Shown in pieces: positions 7,917 to 15,949 of a stretch of DNA of 45,726 nt. Origin of the DNA: Oscillospiraceae bacterium. GTDB lineage: Bacteria; Bacillota; Clostridia; Oscillospirales; SIG627. The translations under genes were made by a program, and so were the position numbers. Location of the stretch: assembly GCA_015064635.1 (NCBI GenBank), contig SVRV01000019.1:1-45726 (forward strand), read 5' to 3'. Every line of letters begins with the position of its first letter. The first letter of the stretch is position 1. The notes under the pieces were generated by a model. It did not search any database. It was not told where the DNA came from and saw nothing but the letters and a program-made list of their open reading frames with translations.

Positions 7917-8255
7917 TTACAGTTCGGGAAGACCCTCGGAAATTTCCGAAACCACGGATGACTTATCACCAACATTCTTGTTGGGAAGCGCTATAACCAA
8001 AAGATAACCCATAATGCCAAATATAAAGCAAAGCCAAAAGTATTCTCTTCCGCTATGACCTTTCATCACAGCCGCTCTTGCAAAAAGCTTTGCGAAAAGC
8101 CAATCCACAAGTATAACAAAAATTGCACCGAAAATTGCTAAAGTCCATGCACCATATTCTTCTGAGCCTCCATCTGCTAACATTATGCATCCGATAAGTG
8201 AACCTATCAGGCACACAAGTGCTAAAGTACTGAAAAGTTTGTAATTAATTTCCAT
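7917..8255 (-). CDS. Small integral membrane protein with KGxSGxEYFWL...GYxxVIALPN motif
   Basis: 112 aa with three hydrophobic segments (about 8-26, 37-58 and 74-91). The C-terminal part carries a motif KGHSGREYFWLCFIFGIMGY followed by ALPN, which recurs in small Firmicutes membrane proteins of unknown role. I chose ATG 8255 because GGAGGAG lies 6 bases before it; the longer frame to 8321 runs through the promoter and operators. First gene of the operon with the TPR-repeat protein. Confidence 0.7.
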   Translation of the reverse strand: MEINYKLFSTLALVCLIGSLIGCIMLADGGSEEYGAWTLAIFGAIFVILVDWLFAKLFARAAVMKGHSGREYFWLCFIFGIMGYLLVIALPNKNVGDKSSVVSEISEGLPEL

Positions 8256-8286
8256 AGTTTTCTCCTCCAAAAAAATTTTATCAGGC

Positions 8287-8389
8287 AAAGTTATTTTAGC
8301 GAATAACTTTCTAAAAGTCAATAGTTTTAGCGAAATTTACGCTAAAAATGTATAGCGAAAAACTTTCTATGTATAATTTTCATAGAAAG
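8287..8389. promoter_or_regulatory. Divergent promoter with an array of XRE operator-like palindromes
   Basis: Minus-strand promoter: TTGACT (8316-8321), 17 bp, TAAAAT (8293-8298). Plus-strand -10 TATAAT (8372-8377). Over these lie three dyads: AAAGTTATT/AATAACTTT (8287-8310), TTAGCG/CGCTAA (8327-8345) and CTTTCTATG/CATAGAAAG (8363-8389). A 17-mer TAGCGAA[TA]AACTTTCTA occurs at 8297-8313 and again at 8353-8369. The first dyad covers the operon promoter and the third holds the XRE gene's own -10 in its loop, as expected for autorepression. Confidence 0.75.
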
Positions 8390-8399
8390 AGGTGGAGGA

Positions 8400-8618
8400 A
8401 TGCCATATTACAAGAGGATAAGAGATTTGAGAGAGGATAAAGATTTGACTCAGACGGAAATGGGTGAGATACTGTCATGCTCACAAAGAGTATATAGTAA
8501 CTATGAAAGAGGAGACATTGACATCCCTACCGCTGTACTGATAAAGCTTGCGGATTTTCACAACGTGTCCACCGACTATTTACTCGGCAGAACAGATAAA
8601 AAGAAACTAAACAAATAG
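8400..8618 (+). CDS. Small XRE-family (HTH_3) repressor
   Basis: 72 aa, a single cro/cI-type helix-turn-helix: RIRDLREDKDLTQTEMGEILSC, recognition region SQRVYSNYERGD, then AVLIKLADFHNVSTDYLLGRTDKK. There is no sensor domain. GGTGGAGGA directly precedes the ATG. Divergent from the membrane/TPR operon across a 145-bp region full of palindromes, so it is probably the repressor of that operon and of itself. The tail D-Y-L-L-x-R-T-D is shared with the XRE proteins at 19.3 and 43.4 kb. Confidence 0.88.
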   Translation: MPYYKRIRDLREDKDLTQTEMGEILSCSQRVYSNYERGDIDIPTAVLIKLADFHNVSTDYLLGRTDKKKLNK

Positions 8619-8642
8619 GCATCGCAAAAAATGCGATGCCTA
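8616..8642. terminator. Terminator shared by the XRE gene and VanW operon
   Basis: Perfect 11-bp stem (8616-8626 with 8632-8642) and a loop of five A. The left arm includes the XRE stop codon TAG. The VanW gene ends 4 bases away on the other strand, so its message probably ends here too. Confidence 0.85.
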
Positions 8643-8645
8643 TAT

Positions 8646-9461
8646 TTATTTTGCTTCCTCCAAAAACGGAGTGTACATCATAATAGCTGAATTCTGAACC
8701 ACTAAATTTTCGTCCACAAGATTTCCGTCAAGGTCAAACTTTTGTTGATATATTTCGTTATGACGGCTGTAACCGCCCCAGAATTCCGACTGCATTCGAT
8801 GATTTCGTTCAACCACCTCATACTTATACATGGGCTCTGCGGAAACTCGCCATTCACCCTCAAGGTACTCCTTCCCCACCTCAACGACAAGCTGGTATGT
8901 ATCGTTTGTATCATTTCTTATCATCAGGTCGATGTGAGGATAGAAGCAGGTCGCACCGCTTCCGAAGGGTTGTGTACGATTGGAATCGGGGAAAACGTCA
9001 TAACCGTGTCGGTGACGTTCAATAACCGTAAGAGGAGTATGTAAGGTCATCCAGAAAATGAGATTTGACATCTGACAAAGTCCGCCGCCGATACCGGGGG
9101 CGAAGGTGCCGTTTTTAAGCACCATTCCCTCGACATATCCCTTGCGCTTTGTTGTGTTGCCGATGAGATACCAATAGCTGAAAACCTCGCCCGGACGCAG
9201 AATTATTCCATTCAGCTTTTTCGAAGCTATTTTTAGATTTGTTATCTTATTCTCCTGAAGCCACATATCCACGTCTTTGAGCTTTCGGAGAAGCAATGTT
9301 TTATGCGAAAAATACTTATGTGGGAGCTTTTCTTCTTCATGAGTCTTTGCGAAAACACGCCTCATTTTCAGCCATTTCAGCCGTCTTTTTGTACCGTAGT
9401 ACATTTTACCAAGCTTCAATCTGAAATCCGAGCGTTTTTTCGGCATTTCAATTTTGGTCAT
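8646..9461 (-). CDS. VanW family protein
   Basis: 271 aa. The VanW signature is clear: LRPGEVFSYWYLIGNTT, GYVEGMVLKNG, then GIGGGLCQMSNLIFWM, ERHRHGYDVFP and the FYPHIDLMIRNDT block. VanW was named from vancomycin-resistance clusters, but its reaction is unknown and most homologues are outside such clusters. The N-terminus is basic without a signal peptide or G5 domain, which suggests a cytosolic or membrane-peripheral location. AGGAGTGAGAT precedes the ATG. It follows the SLH protein gene by 16 bases, so it is the last gene of the surface operon. No vanHAX-type genes are nearby, so resistance is not implied. Confidence 0.85.
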   Translation of the reverse strand: MTKIEMPKKRSDFRLKLGKMYYGTKRRLKWLKMRRVFAKTHEEEKLPHKYFSHKTLLLRKLKDVDMWLQENKITNLKIASKKLNGIILRPGEVFSYWYLIGNTTKRKGYVEGMVLKNGTFAPGIGGGLCQMSNLIFWMTLHTPLTVIERHRHGYDVFPDSNRTQPFGSGATCFYPHIDLMIRNDTNDTYQLVVEVGKEYLEGEWRVSAEPMYKYEVVERNHRMQSEFWGGYSRHNEIYQQKFDLDGNLVDENLVVQNSAIMMYTPFLEEAK

Positions 9462-9477
9462 ATCTCACTCCTGAAAC

Positions 9478-10731
9478 TCATTTATAAAGCCTTGCTGTTG
9501 CCGCCTTCAGATATCTTGCCATAAGCGCTGAAACCTCGGCTCTTGTGGCATTGTTTTTCGGAAGAAATTCGCTCTTTTCGTTGCCGTTTATGTATCCCTT
9601 ATCAACACAGTAGGAAACAGATACCTTCGCCCAATCGGAAATTTTGGATGCATCCTTGAAGTCAAGCTTACCTTCTGTATGAGAAGTATTTGCGAATCTG
9701 AAAATCATAACAGCCATTTCTTCACGTGTGATGGGTGCATCGGGCTTGAAGCTTCCGTTTTCATAACCGTTTACTATTCCGGCACCGCTTGCCCAATCAA
9801 CATATTTGCCATACCACGATTTATAGTCAACATCCTTGAACTTTGCGGCGTTGTCGTATTGCGTAAGAGGACCTTTTTTAATTTCATACAGTCTTCCGAG
9901 AACTGTGGCAAACATAGCTCTTGTCATTGTGGTGTCGGGTTCGAAGCCTTTTCCGGTGCCGTTGAAGAGAGACGCCTGAACAACGTAGGAAATTTCATCA
10001 CGTCCCCAGTGGTTTTTGGTATCATCATAAACAGTTACACGGTTTGCAACCTTCTCCTTGCCGAGCTTCACCATATTTTTATAGGGGTGCTGGCTTCCGT
10101 AGGCATTGAAATTGTGTGCTCCCATAGGACTGTCTGCACCGCTTACAAGCTCATGAAGGTCATCAATCTCAATAGAAAGACCTATCATATCCCCTGCCTT
10201 TTTATCAAACGACAAGGGAATTGCAAATTCGACTGTATATCCGTTCTCATTCAAAGTAGTTGCTGCTATATGGTCCTTCTCGCACATACCGAGATAGTTA
10301 GTAGTGGCAACCCCTTTTGCATCGCACTGGAAAATGTACTGATTTGCCTGTACCGGGTCTCCAAGCTCGGGGTAATATACACGTGCTTCAACCGCATCGT
10401 TTTCCCATGAAAGAGCAGCAATGTTCTTTATTATCCAGGCTTTCCCTCTTGAAAAAACGCTTTCATCCTTTACATCTATTGATACGTAAAGAAAGTTATC
10501 GTCGTAGAGATAATATGCCGTTGCACTTGCCCCCTTTGAGCCGTCAGGCTGTCCGCCCTTTCCGGTATGGAAGGTGTGTTTTTCTCCGTTGATTTCTATT
10601 TTGTAGCTTGTTTGATATATTGAATCGGTCATACCGTCAACAACCGGTGTACCTATCATTATTTCGTCAGCCGCCAAGCACGCAATTGAAAATGCGGCAA
10701 GGAGCAAAACTGTGATGAGTATTTTTTTCAT
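9478..10731 (-). CDS. Secreted CBM9/DOMON-like protein with three SLH domains
   Basis: 417 aa from the ATG at 10731, which follows AAGGAGAT; the longer frame starts inside the MBOAT gene. Signal peptide about 1-20 (MKKILITVLLLAAFSIACLA). Residues about 22-210 look like a CBM9/DOMON-type beta-sandwich (VVDGMTDSIYQTS, YYLYDDNFLYVSIDVKD, YTVEFAIPLS). Residues about 235-417 hold three SLH repeats (WGRDEISYVVQASLFNGTG.., FKDVDYKSWYGKYVDWASGAGIVNGYENGSFKP.., ISDWAKVSVSYCVDKGYINGNEKSEFLP), which bind pyruvylated wall polysaccharide. So it is a wall-bound, possibly glycan-binding protein. Its RBS overlaps the MBOAT stop, which points to coupling with the acylation genes. Confidence 0.85.
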   Translation of the reverse strand: MKKILITVLLLAAFSIACLAADEIMIGTPVVDGMTDSIYQTSYKIEINGEKHTFHTGKGGQPDGSKGASATAYYLYDDNFLYVSIDVKDESVFSRGKAWIIKNIAALSWENDAVEARVYYPELGDPVQANQYIFQCDAKGVATTNYLGMCEKDHIAATTLNENGYTVEFAIPLSFDKKAGDMIGLSIEIDDLHELVSGADSPMGAHNFNAYGSQHPYKNMVKLGKEKVANRVTVYDDTKNHWGRDEISYVVQASLFNGTGKGFEPDTTMTRAMFATVLGRLYEIKKGPLTQYDNAAKFKDVDYKSWYGKYVDWASGAGIVNGYENGSFKPDAPITREEMAVMIFRFANTSHTEGKLDFKDASKISDWAKVSVSYCVDKGYINGNEKSEFLPKNNATRAEVSALMARYLKAATARLYK

Positions 10732-10741
10732 TTTTATCTCC

Positions 10742-12205
10742 TTAGAATGCGAAGTATATAAACGGGTTGTAAGAGCCTGTTGCAAGCTCGGCAACACAAA
10801 TAATAAACATAGCAAGAAGAGCTACATCGCCAAGTACGGGAAGTACAGCGGACTTTTCCGATGCCTTCTTAAGCTTACCGAGAATGGGAGTGGAAGCAAT
10901 AGCGCCTATTACAAACATTGCAACAGAAACCGTTCCTATCTCTGCCTGAGACATAAGAGTAAGTACATTCATTTTTCCGTCACCCAAAAGTCCCGAGCCG
11001 CCAAACATAGTACGTGTAAATTCGCCGATTTGTGTCATATTGTCCATGTGGAAAATTACCCAGCCGTAAACAATAAGGAAAAGTGCGTAAATGTTGTTGA
11101 TTACGGGGAGTTTTTTCAGATATTTGCCAAGTACAAACTTCTCGAGAAGAAGAATTGCCGCAAAATACAGACCCCAAAGTACAAATGTCCAGTTAGCACC
11201 ATGCCAGAGACCTGTTGCAAACCATACAATGAGTATGTTTCTTATCCACTTTAAGGTGTTGCAACGGCTTCCGCCAAGAGGGATATACACATAATCTCTG
11301 AAGAATGTGGACATTGATATATGCCAACGTCTCCAGAATTCCGTAATGCTCTTTGATATGTAGGGATAATTGAAGTTTTCAAGGAATTTGAAGCCCATCA
11401 TTTTACCCATACCGATTGCCATATCCGAATATCCCGAAAAGTCGAAATAGATATGTAAGGTGTACGCGATAATAACCACCCACGAGCCGATAACACCAAG
11501 CTCTGATATGTTATGAGCGGTAGATGCTGCTGGATTCAAAGGATTGTAAAGTCCGTCGGCAATACTTGCCATTGAGTTGGCTATGATTACCTTCTTGCCG
11601 AGACCCACAATAAAGCGTCTGAGACCGTTTGAAAATCCGTCGATATTCTCAACTCGTCCCATCAGCTCTGCTTCAACCGTGCTATATCTTACAACGGGGC
11701 CTGCTATGAGCTGAGGGAACATTGTAACGTATGTACCAAAGGTAACGATGTCGTGCTGTGCCTTTACCTTTCCGTAATATACGTCTATTGAATAAGACAT
11801 AGTCTGGAAGGTATAGAAGGAAATACCGATGGGAAGTGCAATCTCCGCAAGGGGAAGATTGACTTTTGGGATGTAGTTCAGAGTTTCGATGAACAAATCA
11901 AGGTATTTGAAGGTACAAAGCAGTCCGAGATTACCCACAAGGGATATTATGAGACCTGTTTTCTTCAGCCGTTGATTTTCGGTATTATGACCTTTTTCGA
12001 TTATGCGTCCGCAGGTATAGTCAAGAATTGTGGAATAGAACATAAGGAGAACATATACAGGCTCGCCCCATGCGTAGAAGAACAGTGAGAATAAAAACAG
12101 TGTTACGTTCTTTCCTCTGAGTCCGAAAAGCTTGCCGAAAAGATAGTAGCAAAGGAAAAACAGCGGAAAGAAGCCGAATACGAAATAGAGTTCTGAAAAT
12201 ACCAT
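10742..12205 (-). CDS. MBOAT-family O-acyltransferase (AlgI/PatA-like)
   Basis: 487 aa polytopic membrane protein. Family marks: YAWGEPVYVLL near the start, FYTFQTMSYSIDVYYG (about 130-145), the block FWRRWHISMSTFFRDYVYIPLGGS (290-313) and the catalytic histidine in TGLWHGANWTF (H335). MBOAT proteins of the AlgI/PatA/DltB group move acetyl (or other acyl) groups across the membrane for O-acylation of surface polysaccharides. The upstream partner is a DHHW/AlgJ-like protein 12 bases away, the usual two-component arrangement. TAAGGAGG precedes the ATG. Confidence 0.92.
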   Translation of the reverse strand: MVFSELYFVFGFFPLFFLCYYLFGKLFGLRGKNVTLFLFSLFFYAWGEPVYVLLMFYSTILDYTCGRIIEKGHNTENQRLKKTGLIISLVGNLGLLCTFKYLDLFIETLNYIPKVNLPLAEIALPIGISFYTFQTMSYSIDVYYGKVKAQHDIVTFGTYVTMFPQLIAGPVVRYSTVEAELMGRVENIDGFSNGLRRFIVGLGKKVIIANSMASIADGLYNPLNPAASTAHNISELGVIGSWVVIIAYTLHIYFDFSGYSDMAIGMGKMMGFKFLENFNYPYISKSITEFWRRWHISMSTFFRDYVYIPLGGSRCNTLKWIRNILIVWFATGLWHGANWTFVLWGLYFAAILLLEKFVLGKYLKKLPVINNIYALFLIVYGWVIFHMDNMTQIGEFTRTMFGGSGLLGDGKMNVLTLMSQAEIGTVSVAMFVIGAIASTPILGKLKKASEKSAVLPVLGDVALLAMFIICVAELATGSYNPFIYFAF

Positions 12206-12217
12206 ATATTTACCTCC

Positions 12218-14485
12218 TTACCAGTTCTCGTCGGGGAAGATATTAAGGAATCCCGACGGATATGCCGTGCCGTAGCCCTGCATTATGGATTTCGCCATTT
12301 CCTCGATGACAATAACGTCTGTAATGTTATTTTCCTTGATAAAGTCTTCATATATCAGCTCTTCGGGGAAGTTATTCCAGCTTCTGTCCTCATATCTGAC
12401 ATATGTATTGTCGAAATGAGCGGCAACAACTTCAAGGAGAGGAAGTGAATAGGAGTCGCCTATAAGAAGGAGGTTTCGTCCTGTGTTGTTGTCTTTATAC
12501 TTGATTTCCTTTGCAACTCTGTAAAATTCGGTGTAATGGTTATAACCGGAAGCCTTATTGTGTTCACCGCTTCTGTAAATTCTGAGATTTGCAGACTGAG
12601 TTTTCTTTGAGCCGTAAGCAATTGCCTCATCACGCACCAATGTATGCGAAGGAAGCGATCTGTAATATACACCGAAGGTATCCCATACTGCCTTATTGGA
12701 ATGTGCTCTTGAAAGTGAACCGAAGAACTGTACATCCTTGAATTCATATACATCTTCAACCTCAAGGGGTACTATATCGGGATAATTTTCACGAAGCATC
12801 TTTACAATTCCAAGATATGCTTCTTCTGAGCCGTGGTGATTCCAATGGTGGTCGGTAATAAAGAACTTGTTGTAATAATCGTTGAAGGAATTCACCTCAA
12901 CCGCATTTACCTTTACGGAGCTGTCTACCTTTGTAAGGAACTCCTCGTAAATGTGGCGGGTTGATTCCTGAGGCATCATTTTTGTGCCAATATCGGTTGC
13001 TTCAATATTTGTGGCAAAGGAGAAATACCAGTTGACATTTCTGTCCTTTTCCACCATTGCGTTTACCATTGATACAACGCTTAGCATATTTTCACGAAGC
13101 TCTTCTCTATCAAGAAGAACGATTCTGGCATATGTGGTCTTCTGAGATCCGTCGGGGAAATCCGCTGTAATTGCATAATGGCGGAAAATATTATCTGTTG
13201 TTTTAAGCGATGCGGTATACTTTGTTCCCGAAGGGTCGGGGGTTGTTGTGGGTTCGGGAATTATGTTTTCGAGCATCGGAACTTCATTGTCCTTGAAGCT
13301 GTCAGAACATTTAGTACACTTGTGAAGGTCATATCCCACGGAAGTATATGTGGGAGCTACCGTTGTGACCTCATAGTTATGTCCCAAAGCGGAAACCGTA
13401 TCGGTTTTTTGTGAATCGCCGCAAAGCTGACAAACCTTATCTGTATATCCGTCCTCTGTACAGGTTGCAAGAACTACTGTTGATGTATACTTATGGCCTG
13501 TGGGAGGAGTCTTATTATCCTGATATGTATCTCCGCAAGAGCAGGTATATATGTCATATCCCTCTGTGGTACAAAGAGGAGCTACTGTCTTCTTTTCATA
13601 GCTGTGCTGATGCTCCGACTCTGTGGGCTTATCCGGCTCTGTGGGAGTGTCAGGCTCCGACGGTGTGTCGGGTTCTGTGGGTGTTTCAGGTTCTGCGGGT
13701 GTGTCGGGTTCTGCGGGTGCTTCGGGTTCTACGGGTGTTTCGGGAACCTCTGTCTCTAAAGCACCGCAAGCAGTACACACGCCGTCCTCAAAGGTGTGTG
13801 ACAATGTAGGAGTATCAACCTCGAGTCCCTCTCCGCATACCGAACATGTATAAGAACTGAATCCGCCCTCTGTACAAGTTGCTGCCTTCTCGGTCTGCAA
13901 TACATAATCATGTCCCGGAGCTTCAACTACGTCTCTCTGCTCCGAAGCATTACATCTTGTACAAACGAAAAGTGTATATCCGTCGCTTTCACAAGAAGGC
14001 TCTACCTTTGAAGATTCTTCAAAAGCATGACCGAGAGCTGTGAGTGCCTTTGTTTTCAGCGTCTCACCGCAAAGCTTACAGGTTATAACTTCAACACCGT
14101 CCTCGGTACAAGTCGCGGGCGTTGTTTCGGTAATTTCAACGTGAGGACATTCAAATTCCGTATATTCGTTTCCTTTCTCCTGCAACCAGTTCATAAATGG
14201 CTGATTTGCAGAGCTTTTGAAGGGGGCATATGTATCCTTTATTATTTCATAAAACGGGAGACTGTCAATATATGTTTCCTTTATATTGAGCTTGCCCTGT
14301 TCTATTTTGTTGAATGCTCTTCCGAATGCTGTGGAATTGTCATAAACCTTATCCACGGTAATTTCATTTCCCAGGTTGTTATACTCCAGTACTCCAAGCT
14401 TGGTCAAAACAAGCACTGTGGGGGCACCGACAAACATAAACAAGAAAATGACGGAAAATACCACTGCAAAAATTTTGTTTCTCAA
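12218..14485 (-). CDS. DHHW/AlgX-like SGNH-fold acyltransferase partner with Cys-repeat and Pro-rich insert
   Basis: 755 aa, about twice the usual length. Residues 5-30 form a membrane anchor; 31-107 match the N-terminal part of DHHW/AlgJ proteins. Residues about 108-405 are an insert of six roughly 38-residue repeats with core ATCTEDGxxxxxCxxCGxxxxxxxxALGH plus a short seventh unit, split by a Pro/Glu/Asp/Thr tract (about 248-290). Residues 421-755 return to the catalytic part: the name-giving motif DHHW at 545-548 and the SGNH-like GDSYS at 676-680. It would complete acetyl transfer outside the cell, working with the MBOAT protein. Start is TTG, with AGGTGA 6 bases before it. Confidence 0.85.
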   Translation of the reverse strand: MRNKIFAVVFSVIFLFMFVGAPTVLVLTKLGVLEYNNLGNEITVDKVYDNSTAFGRAFNKIEQGKLNIKETYIDSLPFYEIIKDTYAPFKSSANQPFMNWLQEKGNEYTEFECPHVEITETTPATCTEDGVEVITCKLCGETLKTKALTALGHAFEESSKVEPSCESDGYTLFVCTRCNASEQRDVVEAPGHDYVLQTEKAATCTEGGFSSYTCSVCGEGLEVDTPTLSHTFEDGVCTACGALETEVPETPVEPEAPAEPDTPAEPETPTEPDTPSEPDTPTEPDKPTESEHQHSYEKKTVAPLCTTEGYDIYTCSCGDTYQDNKTPPTGHKYTSTVVLATCTEDGYTDKVCQLCGDSQKTDTVSALGHNYEVTTVAPTYTSVGYDLHKCTKCSDSFKDNEVPMLENIIPEPTTTPDPSGTKYTASLKTTDNIFRHYAITADFPDGSQKTTYARIVLLDREELRENMLSVVSMVNAMVEKDRNVNWYFSFATNIEATDIGTKMMPQESTRHIYEEFLTKVDSSVKVNAVEVNSFNDYYNKFFITDHHWNHHGSEEAYLGIVKMLRENYPDIVPLEVEDVYEFKDVQFFGSLSRAHSNKAVWDTFGVYYRSLPSHTLVRDEAIAYGSKKTQSANLRIYRSGEHNKASGYNHYTEFYRVAKEIKYKDNNTGRNLLLIGDSYSLPLLEVVAAHFDNTYVRYEDRSWNNFPEELIYEDFIKENNITDVIVIEEMAKSIMQGYGTAYPSGFLNIFPDENW
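13271..14155 (-). repeat. In-frame tandem Cys-pair repeats inside the DHHW gene
   Basis: Encodes residues about 111-405: six units ending in [AG]LGH-like or similar turns, each with a Cys near position 8 and a CxxC pair near position 18; one unit (SYTCSVCG-type) is followed by a shortened unit GVCTACG. The fourth unit has CSCG in place of CxxC and the sixth lacks the first Cys. The pattern suggests small metal-binding or disulfide modules. Confidence 0.8.
13616..13744 (-). repeat. Pro/Glu/Asp/Thr low-complexity tract (EPDTP-type)
   Basis: Degenerate 12-15 bp direct repeats encode EPxTP units (residues about 248-290), a typical wall-spanning spacer. The antisense reading frame of this tract gives a spurious Gly/Ser/Val repeat. 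Confidence 0.85.
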
Positions 14486-14518
14486 AAAAGCTCACCTTCC
14501 TTATATTATTTGTTATAC

Positions 14519-14547
14519 ATTATAACACATTTATTAATACAACGCAA
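14519..14547 (-). promoter_or_regulatory. Promoter of the surface acylation operon
   Basis: Minus-strand TTGCGT (14542-14547), 17 bp, TATAAT (14519-14524), about 35 bp before the TTG start. The rest of the 260-base gap up to 14746 holds only AT-rich sequence and the terminator of the next gene. Confidence 0.7.
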
Positions 14548-14710
14548 TAGTTTTTTATGCAATGCACACAAAATCTACTTTCGCTGCGTTAAATATTCCG
14601 AATTCAACCTTCGGATTAATAATACTGTTTGAATTATATATCATACAGCATCGTACAATCTACATCCAAATCAATTAAAAATACAATGATTTTCGTCACT
14701 GTAAAAGCAC

Positions 14711-14738
14711 AAAAAAGGAGCTGAATTTCATCAGCTCC
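14711..14738 (-). terminator. Terminator of the second Gfo/Idh gene
   Basis: Read on the minus strand: GGAGCTGA (14738-14731), 6-base loop, TCAGCTCC (14724-14717), then six T. It lies 9 bases after the stop codon region. Confidence 0.9.
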
Positions 14739-14746
14739 CTAAATAT

Positions 14747-15775
14747 TTATTTTAAGTAAACCCTCTTATGCTCTCTTCCGCTTTCATATATTGCGAAAAC
14801 CACATCCTGAGTTTCAAATGCACTTTCCACGGGAATATACATAGGTTCTCCCGTCTTTATATGATTGTAAAAATCGGATATCTGTTTTAAATGGCACATG
14901 CCCCAATAATTTTTTACGTTTCCGTAATTTACAATTTCGTCCTCGGCAGGCTTTGACACCTGTGTTGTTCCGTCGTTAAAACGAATCGTTGCAGTATCTC
15001 CCAAAAGGGTCGCCGTACCATTCTGGCAGTCGAACTCAAGAGATATTTGTGAATCCTTGGAATAATAATTTATAGCATGGAAATTAGCAAGAACACCGTT
15101 TTCAAATTCAATAACACCCTCGGCAGTATCCTCAACCTCTATGTCAAGCTTCCCTCTTGTTGCCACGGTGGACTCAACTCTCACAACGTCAGAGTTCATA
15201 AGATAGCGCATGGCATCTATTGTGTGTATAGCCTGGTTGATGATAACCCCGCCACCGCCTTCATAAAGCTTTGCACGCCATTCGCCGCTTTTGTAATATG
15301 CCTCGTCTCTGTGCCAGGTTACAGAGCATTTTGCACCGTAAATTTTACCAAGCTTTCCCGAATCAAGCACACTCTTTATAAGCTTATTTCCGTGATTGAA
15401 ACGATTCTGGAAAATGCAGGCGAATTTCACACCGTATTCCTTTGCTGTCTCCATCATTGCAACAGCATCCTCACGCTTTGTTGCCATAGGTTTTTCCGTA
15501 AGTACATTGAGTCCTTTTTTCATGCAGTATATTGCAACGGGTGCATGAAGATAGTGCGGGAGACATATATGCACGCTGTCAAGCGCTTCGTTCTCTATCA
15601 TTTCTTTATAATCAGTGTATGCCTTGCACTCAAACTCCGATGCCTTTTTGTTCGCACGTTCAATGTTTGTATCGCATACGGCAATCAGTTCCGTATCCTC
15701 GCAAAGCTTTATACTTATTGCGTGCATAGGAAAAATAGCACCGCATCCTATAATTGCAACTCTGATTTTATTCAT
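14747..15775 (-). CDS. Gfo/Idh/MocA family oxidoreductase
   Basis: 342 aa, normal for the family. NAD(P)-binding motif VAIIGCGAIFPMHA (residues 5-18), the conserved TEKPMA (Lys in the E-K-P motif) about 95-100, and a catalytic-domain helix with GGGVIINQAIHTIDAM carrying the usual His/Asp region. It would oxidise or reduce a sugar or cyclitol. Start set at ATG 15775 because GGAGG is 5 bases before it; the frame from 15790 has none. Divergent from an HTH-WCX regulator that probably controls it. Confidence 0.88.
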   Translation of the reverse strand: MNKIRVAIIGCGAIFPMHAISIKLCEDTELIAVCDTNIERANKKASEFECKAYTDYKEMIENEALDSVHICLPHYLHAPVAIYCMKKGLNVLTEKPMATKREDAVAMMETAKEYGVKFACIFQNRFNHGNKLIKSVLDSGKLGKIYGAKCSVTWHRDEAYYKSGEWRAKLYEGGGGVIINQAIHTIDAMRYLMNSDVVRVESTVATRGKLDIEVEDTAEGVIEFENGVLANFHAINYYSKDSQISLEFDCQNGTATLLGDTATIRFNDGTTQVSKPAEDEIVNYGNVKNYWGMCHLKQISDFYNHIKTGEPMYIPVESAFETQDVVFAIYESGREHKRVYLK

Positions 15776-15802
15776 AACATCCTCCGACATTTTACTGAGT
15801 AC

Positions 15803-15830
15803 ATTATATAGCTTTTTTACAAAAAATCAA
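15803..15830 (-). promoter_or_regulatory. Promoter of the Gfo/Idh gene
   Basis: Minus-strand TTGATT (15825-15830), 16 bp, TATAAT (15803-15808). The -35 lies within the first of the direct repeats described in the next entry. Confidence 0.6.
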
Positions 15831-15917
15831 CCTTTTTTACAAAAAATAATCTCGCAAAAAAATATTTTTTGTTTTTTACCAAAACCACTACCATTTTTGG
15901 TATTTGTGTGTTATAAT
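15812..15917. promoter_or_regulatory. Helically phased repeats and dyad between Gfo/Idh and HTH-WCX genes
   Basis: CTTTTTTACAAAAAAT occurs exactly at 15812-15827 and 15832-15847, 20 bp apart; a related GTTTTTTACCAAAA follows at 15871-15884. A dyad TACCAAAA (15877-15884) / TTTTGGTA (15895-15902) sits just before the plus-strand -10 TATAAT (15912-15917), for which no good -35 is present. This looks like an operator array for the adjacent regulator; A/T-tract curvature is an alternative reading. Confidence 0.5.
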
Positions 15918-15949
15918 TGATATAACATAATTTATAAGGAGTGAAAAGT

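Noticed and set aside
8646..9461. VanW as evidence of a vancomycin-resistance cluster
   Set aside because: No vanH, D-Ala-D-Lac ligase, vanX or VanRS genes are present; VanW homologues are common outside such clusters.
13411..13853. Plus-strand frames rich in Gly/Ser/Val or Arg/Leu/Val repeats
   Set aside because: They are antisense shadows of the Pro/Glu/Thr tract and Cys repeats of the DHHW gene.
13271..14155. Possible CRISPR or tandem DNA repeat
   Set aside because: Units are degenerate at DNA level, in frame, and conserved as protein motifs; there are no constant repeats with unique spacers.
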